Part shown: in pieces, positions 8,306 through 16,854 of the stretch
Layout: the number at the start of each line of letters is the position of its first letter
Position numbering within the stretch: the stretch's first letter is position 1
From: CAUZIZ01 sp965222655
GTDB taxonomy: Bacteria; Acidobacteriota; UBA6911; RPQK01; JAJDTT01
Assembly: GCA_965222655.1 (NCBI GenBank)
Contig: CBDCUP010000003.1
Coordinates: 248,001-312,000 of the forward strand
Direction: 5' to 3'
DNA: 64,000 bases
The notes under the pieces: generated by a model
The model's input: only the letters and a program-made list of their open reading frames with translations
Told to the model about the DNA's origin: nothing
Database searches by the model: none
Position numbers and translations under genes: made by a program

Positions 8306-9817
8306 ATGTTCAAGAAAATCCTCATTGCCAACCGCGGCGAGATCGCTGTCAGGGTAATCCGTGCTTGCCGAGATCTTGGCATTTTTCCGGTCGCGATCTA
8401 TTCCGAGGCCGACCGCGGCGCGCTGCATGTCAGGCTTGCAGAAGAGGCTCAGTTCATCGGCAATTCCCCGGCCTCTGAAAGCTACTTGTCGATCGAGGCG
8501 GTCCTCGGAGCGGCACGGGCAGCAGAAGTGGAGGCAATTCATCCCGGCTACGGATTCTTGTCAGAGAACCCGTCATTTGCTCGTGCCTGTGAAGATGCTG
8601 GCTTTCGGTTCATTGGTCCGTCACCGGCTGCGCTAGCGCTTATGGGAGACAAGATCGCCAGCCGCAAAGCGGTGGCTCGGGCTGGGGTGCCGGTCATCCC
8701 TGGGACGGTCGATTCCGTCAATTCGGTAGAAGAGGCGGTATCAGCGGCGGTGGAAATCGGTTACCCGGTGATGGTAAAAGCCAGTTCAGGTGGAGGCGGG
8801 AAGGGACTGCGACTGGTCTCTACCGAAGAGGAACTGCGTTCCGTCTATGAAATGACGCGTAGCGAAGCGGAGTCCTCGTTCGGGGACGCCACCCTCTTTC
8901 TCGAGAAGTACCTCCAGCAACCTCGTCACATCGAAGTTCAGGTCCTTGGCGACCACTACGGTAACCTCATCCACCTGGGGGAAAGAGAGTGTTCGATCCA
9001 GAGACGCCACCAAAAACTGGTCGAGGAAGCGCCCTCCCCCGCTGTGGACGAAGACTTCCGGAAGGAGTTGGGAGCGGCTGCCCTTACGGTGGCTCGCGCC
9101 GCCGACTATCACAACGCAGGCACGGTTGAATTCCTGGTCGAGTTCTCGGGAGGAGAGCGATCTTTCTACTTCCTCGAAATGAACACTCGCCTGCAGGTCG
9201 AGCATCCCGTGACCGAAATGGTTACCGGCATGGACCTGGTTCGAGAACAGATCCGAGTTGCGGCAGGCGAAAAGCTGAGCTCTCGACAGGAAGAAATCGA
9301 ACTGAAGGGAGCGGCTATTGAGTGTCGGATCTACGCGGAAGACCCGTTCAATGATTTTCTACCTTCCCCCGGACCGATTCTAGATCTCCACGAGCCAGCC
9401 GGTCCAGGCATCCGAAACGACAGCGGCGTGTGTCAGGGTTCGGAAGTCCCCATCTACTACGACCCGATGATCTCCAAGCTGATCGCCTTCGGTAAGGATC
9501 GACGAGAGGCGACGGCGCGGATGCTCAGAGCCCTGAAGGAGTACAGAATTGTCGGAGTGAAAACTACCGTTCCCTTCTTTCAGACTCTCCTTGATGAACC
9601 CGAGTTTCGGGAGGGGCACCTTCACACCGGGCTAATCGAGGGATTCCTTAGCCAAGCCAAGGAGGCGCCAGATCCTGACGAACTCTTCCCGATCATCGCA
9701 GCAGCTCTCGACTTCCACGCCAAAAGTCGCAGCCAAGCGACCGAGAGTCCTCGGTCCAGTAGTCGATGGAAATACCAGGGGCGGATACCGCCCCCTTTTT
9801 CGAACTCTCAGGGTTGA
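8306..9817 (+). CDS. Biotin carboxylase subunit of acyl-CoA carboxylase
   Basis: 503 residues. ATP-grasp biotin carboxylase: MFKKILIANRGEIAVRVIRA at the N-terminus, IHPGYGFLSEN, the glycine-rich KASSGGGGKGLRLV ATP loop, RRHQKLVEEAPSP, EMNTRLQVEHPVTE and the C-domain AEDP. The catalytic core ends near residue 445 and the tail reaches a WKYQGR motif, as in the linker of single-chain propionyl-CoA carboxylase alpha subunits. The TGA at 9815-9817 is followed three codons later, in the same frame, by the GTG of the next gene, so the two may be one split alpha chain. Confidence 0.95.
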   Translation: MFKKILIANRGEIAVRVIRACRDLGIFPVAIYSEADRGALHVRLAEEAQFIGNSPASESYLSIEAVLGAARAAEVEAIHPGYGFLSENPSFARACEDAGFRFIGPSPAALALMGDKIASRKAVARAGVPVIPGTVDSVNSVEEAVSAAVEIGYPVMVKASSGGGGKGLRLVSTEEELRSVYEMTRSEAESSFGDATLFLEKYLQQPRHIEVQVLGDHYGNLIHLGERECSIQRRHQKLVEEAPSPAVDEDFRKELGAAALTVARAADYHNAGTVEFLVEFSGGERSFYFLEMNTRLQVEHPVTEMVTGMDLVREQIRVAAGEKLSSRQEEIELKGAAIECRIYAEDPFNDFLPSPGPILDLHEPAGPGIRNDSGVCQGSEVPIYYDPMISKLIAFGKDRREATARMLRALKEYRIVGVKTTVPFFQTLLDEPEFREGHLHTGLIEGFLSQAKEAPDPDELFPIIAAALDFHAKSRSQATESPRSSSRWKYQGRIPPPFSNSQG

Positions 9818-9826
9818 CGCGAACCA

Positions 9827-10354
9827 GTGAAAATCGAAGCCAGGCATCGGGAGCAAACCTACCTTATCGAGATCCAGGAGAATGTGCGCGAAGGATACGA
9901 ATCAGCGTTCATGATCCGGATTGAAACGGGCCAGCATAGTGTTGAGACCATCGAGGTCGGTGTCCTATCCCGGACCGAGCGGCAATGGACCGTCGAGCTG
10001 AACGGCAAAGTCGAGGACTTCTCTGTGTTGGGTGATCGAGGGGAAGCAGTGGTGAACTGGCGGCACCGCCTTTTCCCGATCGAAGTCTACTCACTCCGGG
10101 ACCGGCTTCGGCGCAAAGTCACCGAGCTGGAGACCACCGATGCGATCACGTTGAAGGCCCAGATGCCTGGGAAGGTAGTCAAGGTTCTCTTGAATGAGGG
10201 TGATCTGGTAGAGGCAGGCGAAGGACTAGTGATCATCGAAGCGATGAAGATGCAGAACGAGCTGCGCTCACCCAAGTCCGGAACCGTTCTCAGTTGCGAG
10301 GTCAAGGAAGGTGATACGGTGAGCGCCGGCCAGCTGCTTTTCAGGATCGAGTAG
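9827..10354 (+). CDS. Biotin carboxyl carrier protein with BT-like N-terminus
   Basis: 175 residues from GTG at 9827, in the same frame as the preceding biotin carboxylase. The last 75 residues are a biotinyl domain with the EAMKMQNE lysine motif. The first 95 or so are beta-rich and match the position of the BT (carboxyltransferase-contacting) domain of single-chain PCC/MCC alpha subunits. Combined with the upstream protein the length (about 680) is that of a normal alpha chain. No convincing ribosome-binding site precedes the GTG, so readthrough, coupling or a true gene fission are all possible. Confidence 0.9.
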   Translation: MKIEARHREQTYLIEIQENVREGYESAFMIRIETGQHSVETIEVGVLSRTERQWTVELNGKVEDFSVLGDRGEAVVNWRHRLFPIEVYSLRDRLRRKVTELETTDAITLKAQMPGKVVKVLLNEGDLVEAGEGLVIIEAMKMQNELRSPKSGTVLSCEVKEGDTVSAGQLLFRIE

Positions 10355-10401
10355 CTTTCATCCCACCTACCTTCCCCGTCTCCTTCCGTTTGAAATCCAA
10401 G

Positions 10402-11928
10402 CTATTTCTGTTGAAAACGGAAGGCGAATAGATCTGCATCCTTCAGGATGAAGCGCAGGCGAACGGGCAGACCCGCCAGTTTTCCTACATCCGGGTCTCC
10501 TTTCCAGCTGATTTCCCTTTCCAGCTCGTCTCCGAACGTGAGTGAGGAATCCGCCAGACGGTAGCCATCCACTGGGGTTCCGTCGCCGCCCTGGATCTCC
10601 ACCTGAATGCTTCCGGCGGCCGAGGTGGAGAAGTTGAGCAAGAGGCGGCTTCCCTCGAAGACCAGAAGCCGGGTGATGATCTCCCCTCCTGCCATGGGGG
10701 CCGAGGCGGCGACGAAGCCGTCGACGCGAATCGAAAAGCGGCGCAGATTGAGGCTTTCACCCCTCCAGTAGCCTTCGTTGACGTAGATGGACAGTTCCTT
10801 GGGAGCGCCCGCGAATTGGCTCCGAGTTTCCACCAGGCCCCAGTTCTGAAAGTTGTCGCCGTAGACCCAGTTGTCTACCGGGCTCAGTCCCGGACGAATG
10901 AACGCTTCCTGCCAGCGTCGAAAGCTCACCCGGTCACGGCCTGCCATGAAGAGACCTTCCGAAAGAGCCGTCCCATAGCGGGTTGAGACGTTGGCCCTCA
11001 GCCGCCGGTGCTCCAAGCCTGGAAGGGCTTTTGTGGAGTCGGACCATCCCCGATCGATATAGCGAACGGGGAAGCCCAGCAGAATGTGAGGGGCCCGGTA
11101 GTAGGGCAGGATCTGATTGGTGTAGAGCTGCTCTTCCGGGGCGCCAGGATAACTGAGCCAGACCGGGTCCGTCCACTGAAGAAAGTCCGAAGAGGTACTG
11201 GTCCTGATTCCCCTTATTCCGTGAGTCTTCTCTGCCAGGTCTGGAGTGGTCTTGAAGTCTCGATGGTACTCGCGATACTCCTGGCGGACCGGATCCCAGA
11301 AGGCCAGGTTCTGGGAATCGAAGTAACCCTTGGTGATCACCAGTTGGTCCGTCATGAGATCCCAATGAATGCCGTCGGGAGATTTCCAGGCGTAGAGCCC
11401 CTTGTCCCTTTCCCGAGAGAATGCCTTGTAGCGGGCATCGGGGGTTGCGGCAGGGTTCATGTCCTTGAACGGGACAAAGGTGTGTACGCCCCCGCCCGCC
11501 GGGAGCCGATCCAGAATGATGTTGTTCTCCTTCGATCCTTCGAAGTCAACCATGCCAAGATTGGGTCGGTACCAACGGATCCCATCCAGGCTCTCGGCAT
11601 AACAGATCACCTGGCGGCGAGGAAACTCGAGGGTGGTACCCGTGACAAAGTGCCACGCCCGGTAGTACATGCGATAGCGTCCACCGTCCTGGAAAACGGT
11701 AAACAGGCTGCAGGCATTTCCCTCCCAGGGTCGATCGGTCACCAGGACGACCTCTCGGGGAGTGGGGCGCTGAAGCTGAAGCCGGGCCTCTCCCTTGACC
11801 TCCTCGACCAGGAGGTCGTCCGCGAACAGCTGCAGGCGGGAGCCTACGTCCACCGGGGGGGTCTGGGGCCGGGCTTTGGAGGAGCAGAACGCCAGCAACA
11901 GAAGACAAAAAGTCAGGGTCCGGTTCAT
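10402..11928 (-). CDS. Secreted predicted five-bladed beta-propeller glycosidase-like protein
   Basis: 508 residues from the ATG at 11928, which has GGGGAG eight bases upstream; a TTG at 11943 is less likely. It has a signal peptide (TLTFCLLLLAFCSS). The body reads like the GH32/43/62/68-type propeller proteins frequent in Acidobacteria and Planctomycetes: LQLFADDLLVEE, DGGRYRMYYRAWHF, YAESLDGIRWYRPNLG, FSRERDKGLYAWKSPDGIHW, and a C-terminal beta-sandwich. It is probably an exported carbohydrate-active enzyme or binding protein. The catalytic acids were not identified with confidence. Confidence 0.75.
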   Translation of the reverse strand: MNRTLTFCLLLLAFCSSKARPQTPPVDVGSRLQLFADDLLVEEVKGEARLQLQRPTPREVVLVTDRPWEGNACSLFTVFQDGGRYRMYYRAWHFVTGTTLEFPRRQVICYAESLDGIRWYRPNLGMVDFEGSKENNIILDRLPAGGGVHTFVPFKDMNPAATPDARYKAFSRERDKGLYAWKSPDGIHWDLMTDQLVITKGYFDSQNLAFWDPVRQEYREYHRDFKTTPDLAEKTHGIRGIRTSTSSDFLQWTDPVWLSYPGAPEEQLYTNQILPYYRAPHILLGFPVRYIDRGWSDSTKALPGLEHRRLRANVSTRYGTALSEGLFMAGRDRVSFRRWQEAFIRPGLSPVDNWVYGDNFQNWGLVETRSQFAGAPKELSIYVNEGYWRGESLNLRRFSIRVDGFVAASAPMAGGEIITRLLVFEGSRLLLNFSTSAAGSIQVEIQGGDGTPVDGYRLADSSLTFGDELEREISWKGDPDVGKLAGLPVRLRFILKDADLFAFRFQQK

Positions 11929-11991
11929 CAGTACTCTCCCCAATCGCTGTTGGACATTCGAGCTCCGAATTGGCTTCTCGCTTGTGTCTTG

Positions 11992-13293
11992 CTATTTGGG
12001 ATTTGTTTGCACCTTGTATCCTGTATCTTGGAAACTCAGGTCACCACTACGCCTTCGCGCGCCCAGAATTTCGCCGACCAAGTAGAAGGACCCAGCCGCC
12101 ACCACGGTAGCGCTTGAAACGCTTGCCCTGTTGCAAGCACGAATCGGATCCGGCTCGCGAATGCCGGAAGGACAGATCCTCTTGAGCTCCTCGACCGTTG
12201 CAGCCCGTTCTGATCGAAATTGAGTCAAGAATACCCGATCAAAAAGGGGCTGGAGTCGCCTCAGCACCTGTCCTACTTCCTTGTCCCGCATCATTGCCAG
12301 TACCAGCGATCTCGGTGGGTGGCTGTGGGCTTCAACAAAGACGGCTAGGGCCTCCGCTGCATCCTGGTTGTGTCCTCCGTCTACCAGAAACATCGGGTCA
12401 TCTCCGATTTTTTCGATTACACCCGATGACCTCGTCCGCCGGATGCCCTCCGGGACACTCTCCGGGGAATGAGGAAACCCGTAGTCGGCCAAGATCGATA
12501 GAGCCTCGATGGCTATGGCCGCATTCTGGACCTGGTGTCGGCCATTCAGCGGCACGCGACAGCTGTACCCACGAAAGTCAAAAGAGTACCTGCCCTGACC
12601 GGCGTCGCTCCAGCAGACCGAGCGCGGATCAAGCTCAAACATCTGAGCCTTGAGGTTGGTAGCCTCCTGGAGAACGACCCGGCGAGCCCGAGGCCGCTGT
12701 TCAGAGACCAGGACTGGGCGGCCCGGATGAATGATCCCCGCTTTCTCCGACGCAATCTGCTCAATAGTATGACCCAGAGCCTGCTGGTGATCCAACCCGA
12801 TAGGGGTGATCACGGAGAGTACCGGGGCCACCACATTGGTACTGTCCAGCCTCCCTCCAAGACCGACTTCAAGAACGGCAATATCGACCTCTTCCTCGGC
12901 GAAATAGAGGAAGGCCGTCGCGGTCAACGTCTCGAAGTAGGTGGGATGATGGTCGAAACGCGAATCCTCAATTGCTTTCGCAACGCGGGTGAAGTGTCGC
13001 GCGAATTCTTCACATTCGATGGTGTGATCGTCGATAACGAAACGTTCGCCAAGATCGACCACATGAGGCGAGGTAAACAGGCCGGTGCGGTAACCGCTGC
13101 AGCTGAGCATCGACCTCAGAAAGCGAGCAACCGAGCCTTTCCCATTTGTCCCGGCGATCAGCACGCTCGGATACATTTGATGGGGATTATCAAGGATCTG
13201 TAGAAGCCGTCTGATCGTCTTCAGACCCAGCTTCATGGTCAGAACCTCGTTTCCCAATCTGTCGAGGTAAGCCAAGCATTGAGAATGGTCCAT
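11992..13293 (-). CDS. folC: Bifunctional folylpolyglutamate/dihydrofolate synthase
   Basis: 433 residues of the Mur-ligase superfamily. Visible are the P-loop AGTNGKGSVARFL near residue 46, the FTSPHVVDLGERF folate-site segment, TLTATAFLYFAEEEVDIAVLEVGLGGRLDSTN in the central domain (quoted here only as a location near residue 125), GLDHQQALG, and the C-terminal NGRHQVQNA and VDGGHNQDAA motifs. It adds glutamate to dihydropteroate or folates. It lies immediately downstream of accD on the same strand, a classic accD-folC arrangement. Confidence 0.95.
   Translation of the reverse strand: MDHSQCLAYLDRLGNEVLTMKLGLKTIRRLLQILDNPHQMYPSVLIAGTNGKGSVARFLRSMLSCSGYRTGLFTSPHVVDLGERFVIDDHTIECEEFARHFTRVAKAIEDSRFDHHPTYFETLTATAFLYFAEEEVDIAVLEVGLGGRLDSTNVVAPVLSVITPIGLDHQQALGHTIEQIASEKAGIIHPGRPVLVSEQRPRARRVVLQEATNLKAQMFELDPRSVCWSDAGQGRYSFDFRGYSCRVPLNGRHQVQNAAIAIEALSILADYGFPHSPESVPEGIRRTRSSGVIEKIGDDPMFLVDGGHNQDAAEALAVFVEAHSHPPRSLVLAMMRDKEVGQVLRRLQPLFDRVFLTQFRSERAATVEELKRICPSGIREPDPIRACNRASVSSATVVAAGSFYLVGEILGARRRSGDLSFQDTGYKVQTNPK
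12004..12030. repeat. Degenerate heptanucleotide repeat (TTGTATC-like)
   Basis: Three or four degenerate TTGTATC units overlap the 3' end of folC. The 40 bp around it share the TTTG-rich approach sequence seen before the array at 14357 and, inverted, at 54180-54240, so these are copies of one larger intergenic repeat. Confidence 0.55.
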
Positions 13294-13348
13294 GACCTTC
13301 TTGCGGACTATGAGGTAGACATCTCGTTGAAGTGGAGTTTCGGCAGAT

Positions 13349-14200
13349 CTAGTTGGGACTCATGAAGATCAGCCAATCGGCAATGGAATCTCGCAGATCC
13401 CTGCGATGAACCACGCTGTCCAGCATGCCGTGTTCCAGCAGGAATTCGCTTCGCTGGAAACCTTCGGGCAGTTTCTGGCGGATCGTCTGCTCGATCACAC
13501 GCGGGCCGGCAAAGCCGATAAGTGCCTTGGGCTCGGCGATGTTGACGTCACCCAGCATGGCGAAGCTTGCGGTAACTCCGCCGGTCGTCGGATCGGTCAA
13601 CAACGATATGTAAGGGGTTCTTTGACGGTCCAGGCGAGCCAATGCCGCACTGATCTTCGCCATTTGCATCAGGGAGAGCACTCCCTCCATCATGCGGGCC
13701 CCGCCGCTCGCAGAGACGATGATCAGGGGCTTTTCCTGATCGGCTGCGGTTTCGATGGCCCGGGTGATCTTCTCGCCAACCACCGATCCCATACTTCCGC
13801 CAATGAAGCTGTACTCCATTGCGGAGCACACCAGTGGATATCCGTGCAAGGTACCCTCGGCATTGACCACAGCTTCATTCGTTTTACCGTCTTTCGAGGA
13901 TTCTTCGATCCGCTGCTGATAGCTCTTTCTATCGACGAAATGAAGAGGATCTGAAGCCCTCAGGTGGGCGTCGAATTCTCGGTATTGCCCGTCATCAAAA
14001 AGCATCTTGAGGCGCTCGTGGGCTCCCAATTTGAAATGATGATCGCATTTGGGACAAACAGATAGATTTCGTTCGAGTTCCTTTTTCCAGATGACGTTGC
14101 TGCAGTGGTCGCACTTGGTGAAAACACCCTCGGTCCTGACTCGCCGCTCTCCCTGCGCGGGGCCTTGGAGCGGACGCTTTTCTCGTTTGAACCAAGTCAT
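13349..14200 (-). CDS. accD: Acetyl-CoA carboxylase carboxyltransferase subunit beta
   Basis: 283 residues. The N-terminal zinc ribbon is intact (KCDHC near residue 30 and VCPKCDHHF), followed by the crotonase-type domain: AMEYSFIGGSMGSVVGEK, SASGGARMMEGVLSL, LTDPTTGGVTASFA and IGFAGPRVIEQT. This is the AccD subunit that with AccA transfers CO2 to acetyl-CoA, the first step of fatty-acid synthesis. accA is not in the window. It is the first gene of the accD-folC pair. Confidence 0.97.
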   Translation of the reverse strand: MTWFKREKRPLQGPAQGERRVRTEGVFTKCDHCSNVIWKKELERNLSVCPKCDHHFKLGAHERLKMLFDDGQYREFDAHLRASDPLHFVDRKSYQQRIEESSKDGKTNEAVVNAEGTLHGYPLVCSAMEYSFIGGSMGSVVGEKITRAIETAADQEKPLIIVSASGGARMMEGVLSLMQMAKISAALARLDRQRTPYISLLTDPTTGGVTASFAMLGDVNIAEPKALIGFAGPRVIEQTIRQKLPEGFQRSEFLLEHGMLDSVVHRRDLRDSIADWLIFMSPN

Positions 14201-14356
14201 CGAGGCCCATCATAGTGTAAGCCAAGCGCTTCGAACAACTGTCCCTGCCCGTCACCCGAGCAAGTCCGGCCGGCTCGGTAGCACTCTCGCAACATGCCGC
14301 TGCCGCCAGCGCCGGATTTCAATATCGTTCAGAGTTTGGTGCTTGTGATTCGGAAC

Positions 14357-14390
14357 TTGTTTGTATCTTGTATCTTGTATCTTGTACCTT
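14357..14390. repeat. Heptanucleotide tandem repeat (TTGTATC)n
   Basis: Four to five near-perfect TTGTATC units lie in the 200-bp gap between divergent accD and xseA, 10 bp upstream of the xseA start. Its position places it in the xseA 5' leader or promoter region. Confidence 0.75.
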
Positions 14391-14401
14391 GAAGGGCATC
14401 C

Positions 14402-15694
14402 ATGCAGCCACGACAGCTCACCCTCTCTGAAACCCGCCGCATTGTCTCGGTTTCTCAACTCGTCAACGACGTGAAGATCCAGCTGGAGACGAACTTTCGG
14501 GATTTCTGGGTCAAGGGTGAGATCTCGAATCTAGCCACACCACCTTCCGGGCACATCTACTTCACGCTCAAGGATTCCAGCGCTCAGCTTCAGGCGGTCT
14601 GCTTCAGGATGCAGGCGCGCTACTTGAAATTTCAGCCCGAAGACGGCATGGAACTCCTGGCCCGGGGATCCGTCTCGATGTACCCTCCAAGGGGCCAGGT
14701 CCAGCTAATCGTCGAGCATCTGGAGCCAGTTGGCTCTGGAGCACTGCAACTCGCTTTCGAGCAGCTGAAAAAACGTTTGCAGAAGGAGGGTCTGTTCGAC
14801 GTATCCCACAAGAAAGCCCTTCCCCTTCTTCCCTCCAGAATAGGAATAGTCACCTCCCCAACCGGGGCAGCAGTGCAGGACATTCTGAGAGTACTCCAGC
14901 GTCGCAATGATCGACTCGACGTCCTGATCTTTCCGGTAACGGTTCAGGGAGCTGCAGCCTCGCAGGAAATCTGTGCAGGAATCCGATTCTTGGATACCCA
15001 AACCGAGGTCGACGCCATCATTCTGGCTCGAGGTGGCGGATCGACGGAAGACCTCTGGGCTTTCAATGAGGAACGGGTTGCTCTCGCTATATTTCAGTCC
15101 GAGAAACCGGTCATCTCCGCGGTGGGACACGAGATAGATTTCACTATTGCCGATTTTGTGGCGGACATACGAGCCGCTACCCCCTCGGCCGCAGCCGAGC
15201 TCGTTTCCGGTGTCAGGAAAGATCTCTTCAATCAGGTCGAGCACCTTAGGCGTCGCTCGTCCCAATCGATTCAATTGATCGTGAAGCAAAAACAGCATCG
15301 CCTCAGACAGCTGACGGCAAGCCGCGGCTTCGTTGACGCCGAAACCAGGCTTCGCATCTTCTTGCAGCGCCTGGATGAGCTTTCTAGCCGCCTGAGCAAG
15401 GCGATTCCCTTGTTCCTCGTGTCCCTTCAGACACAACTGGCGACTCAGAGCAAGGAACTAGGCCGCCAGGCCGACCTCCAGCTACAGTTCAATCAGCAGC
15501 GTCTGCAGTCAGCCACTCAACGGCTTCAGGCCTACTCACCGCTCGCGGTTCTAGAGCGCGGCTACGCGATTGTCACGACTCCGGAAGGCACCATAGTCCG
15601 GGATTCTTCCCAGGTCGTCGACGGCGATGAGTTAAATATCCAGCTCGCGCGGGGACGACTCCGAGCCAAGAAGGAAGGCGATCATGGAGTTTAA
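14402..15694 (+). CDS. xseA: Exodeoxyribonuclease VII large subunit
   Basis: 430 residues. An N-terminal OB-fold (SVSQLVNDVKIQLETNF, FWVKGEISNL, HIYFTLKDSSAQL) is followed by the ExoVII catalytic domain (PSRIGIVTSPTGAAVQD, ILARGGGSTEDLWAFNEE, ISAVGHEIDFTIADFVAD, RAATPSAAAEL) and a C-terminal coiled coil. Together with XseB it degrades single-stranded DNA from either end. The start of xseB overlaps its last codons by 11 bp, implying translational coupling. Length and order are typical. Confidence 0.97.
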   Translation: MQPRQLTLSETRRIVSVSQLVNDVKIQLETNFRDFWVKGEISNLATPPSGHIYFTLKDSSAQLQAVCFRMQARYLKFQPEDGMELLARGSVSMYPPRGQVQLIVEHLEPVGSGALQLAFEQLKKRLQKEGLFDVSHKKALPLLPSRIGIVTSPTGAAVQDILRVLQRRNDRLDVLIFPVTVQGAAASQEICAGIRFLDTQTEVDAIILARGGGSTEDLWAFNEERVALAIFQSEKPVISAVGHEIDFTIADFVADIRAATPSAAAELVSGVRKDLFNQVEHLRRRSSQSIQLIVKQKQHRLRQLTASRGFVDAETRLRIFLQRLDELSSRLSKAIPLFLVSLQTQLATQSKELGRQADLQLQFNQQRLQSATQRLQAYSPLAVLERGYAIVTTPEGTIVRDSSQVVDGDELNIQLARGRLRAKKEGDHGV

Positions 15695-15929
15695 GGATTT
15701 CGAGAAGGGTCTCTCCCGCCTCGAGCACATCGTGGGAGAATTGGAAAAGGGTGACCTGGCGCTGGAGAAGGCTCTTCAGCTGTTCGAGGAGGGGATCAAG
15801 ATCTCGAAACTATGCAGTTCGAAGCTGGAAGAGGCCGAGAGAAAGGTCGAGATTCTGCTTCGGGATGAAAAAGGTCAGCTGGTCCAAAGTCCTTTCGATC
15901 CCTTGGAAGAGAAGGAGGCTGAGGAATAG
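15684..15929 (+). CDS. xseB: Exodeoxyribonuclease VII small subunit
   Basis: 81 residues, all-helical, with the XseB signature KGLSRLEHIVGELEKGDLALEKAL and LFEEGIKISKLC. The small subunit coats the coiled coil of XseA and is required for ExoVII activity. It overlaps xseA by 11 bp and is followed by ispA after one base. Start ATG at 15684 with AAGGAAGG upstream. Confidence 0.95.
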   Translation: MEFKDFEKGLSRLEHIVGELEKGDLALEKALQLFEEGIKISKLCSSKLEEAERKVEILLRDEKGQLVQSPFDPLEEKEAEE

Positions 15930-15930
15930 A

Positions 15931-16839
15931 ATGGCCTTGCCCCAGCAGGATGGGTTGGACCTCAAAACGTATCTGGCTCGCCAGAAAAGCACTGTCGACA
16001 GCGCTCTGGACAGATTCCTTCCAACCGCAGATACTCGCCCGGAAATCATCCATGAAGCGATGCGCTACAGCATTTTCGCCGGTGGCAAGAGAGTACGCCC
16101 GATCCTGGCTTTGGCGACCGGAGAGGCTCTGGAGACTGAGTTTGAGGAGCTGATCTATCTCGCTTGCGCCCTGGAAATGATCCACACCTATTCGCTCATC
16201 CACGATGACCTACCGGCAATGGATGACGACGACTACCGGCGAGGTAAACTGACCACCCACAAGAAATTCGGGGAGGGGATCGCGATTCTAGCAGGGAACG
16301 GCTTGCTGACTCTCGCTTTCCAACTCCTGGGCCGAATCCCGTGTCAGCGGGAAGCCACTCGTCTGGAGATCATCGACACGATTTGTTGCGCCGTTGGGAC
16401 TGAGGGAGGCCTTATCGGTGGCCAGGCAATGGATCTGATCACCCAGGGGAAGACTTTCTCCCAGGATCAACTCGAATACATCCACTCGTCCAAGACAGGA
16501 GCTCTCATCGAGGCCTCGACATACTGTGCCTCGCTCCTGTCAACGGCTTCGGTACAGGAGAGAACGCAGCTTCGCGGCTACGGGGCAAGCGTCGGTCTAA
16601 GCTTTCAAGTCGCCGACGATCTTCTGGACATTGAGGGATCCCAAGAACAACTGGGCAAGACGTCCAATAAGGATGCGCAGACATTGAAGGCCACCTATCC
16701 ATCTCTCCTTGGCATCGAGAAGGCTCGACAAATCAAACAGGAGCTGACGAGAGGCGCGATCGAAAAAATCAGTTTCCTTGGGCAGCGCGGCCAGGTGCTG
16801 GAAGCGATCGCACTCTTTATCGCGAATCGCGACTCCTGA
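15931..16839 (+). CDS. ispA: Farnesyl/geranyl diphosphate synthase (short-chain)
   Basis: 302 residues from ATG at 15931; the longer frame that opens at 15751 overlaps xseB and is not used. It has both aspartate-rich motifs: DDLPAMDDDDYRRG near residue 91 and DDLLDIEG near residue 230, plus GGKRVRP and the GQAMDL segment. Such enzymes condense isopentenyl diphosphate with allylic diphosphates to make farnesyl diphosphate. The cluster order xseA-xseB-ispA-tlyA is the widespread one but lacks dxs, which usually sits between ispA and tlyA. Confidence 0.95.
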   Translation: MALPQQDGLDLKTYLARQKSTVDSALDRFLPTADTRPEIIHEAMRYSIFAGGKRVRPILALATGEALETEFEELIYLACALEMIHTYSLIHDDLPAMDDDDYRRGKLTTHKKFGEGIAILAGNGLLTLAFQLLGRIPCQREATRLEIIDTICCAVGTEGGLIGGQAMDLITQGKTFSQDQLEYIHSSKTGALIEASTYCASLLSTASVQERTQLRGYGASVGLSFQVADDLLDIEGSQEQLGKTSNKDAQTLKATYPSLLGIEKARQIKQELTRGAIEKISFLGQRGQVLEAIALFIANRDS

Positions 16840-16854
16840 TAGGTCGTGATCGGT

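Noticed and set aside
9815..9817. TGA in the carboxylase as selenocysteine codon
   Set aside because: No SECIS-like hairpin is evident after it, and the site is in a linker, not an active site.
11008..12117. Long plus-strand open frame of 369 codons
   Set aside because: It is antisense to the propeller gene and to the end of folC, has no domain, and follows codon-shadow composition.
14357..14390. CRISPR array from short regular repeats
   Set aside because: Seven-bp head-to-tail units with no spacers and no cas genes.
15751..15930. 60-residue N-terminal extension of IspA
   Set aside because: It overlaps xseB in another frame; the ATG at 15931 gives the normal IspA N-terminus.
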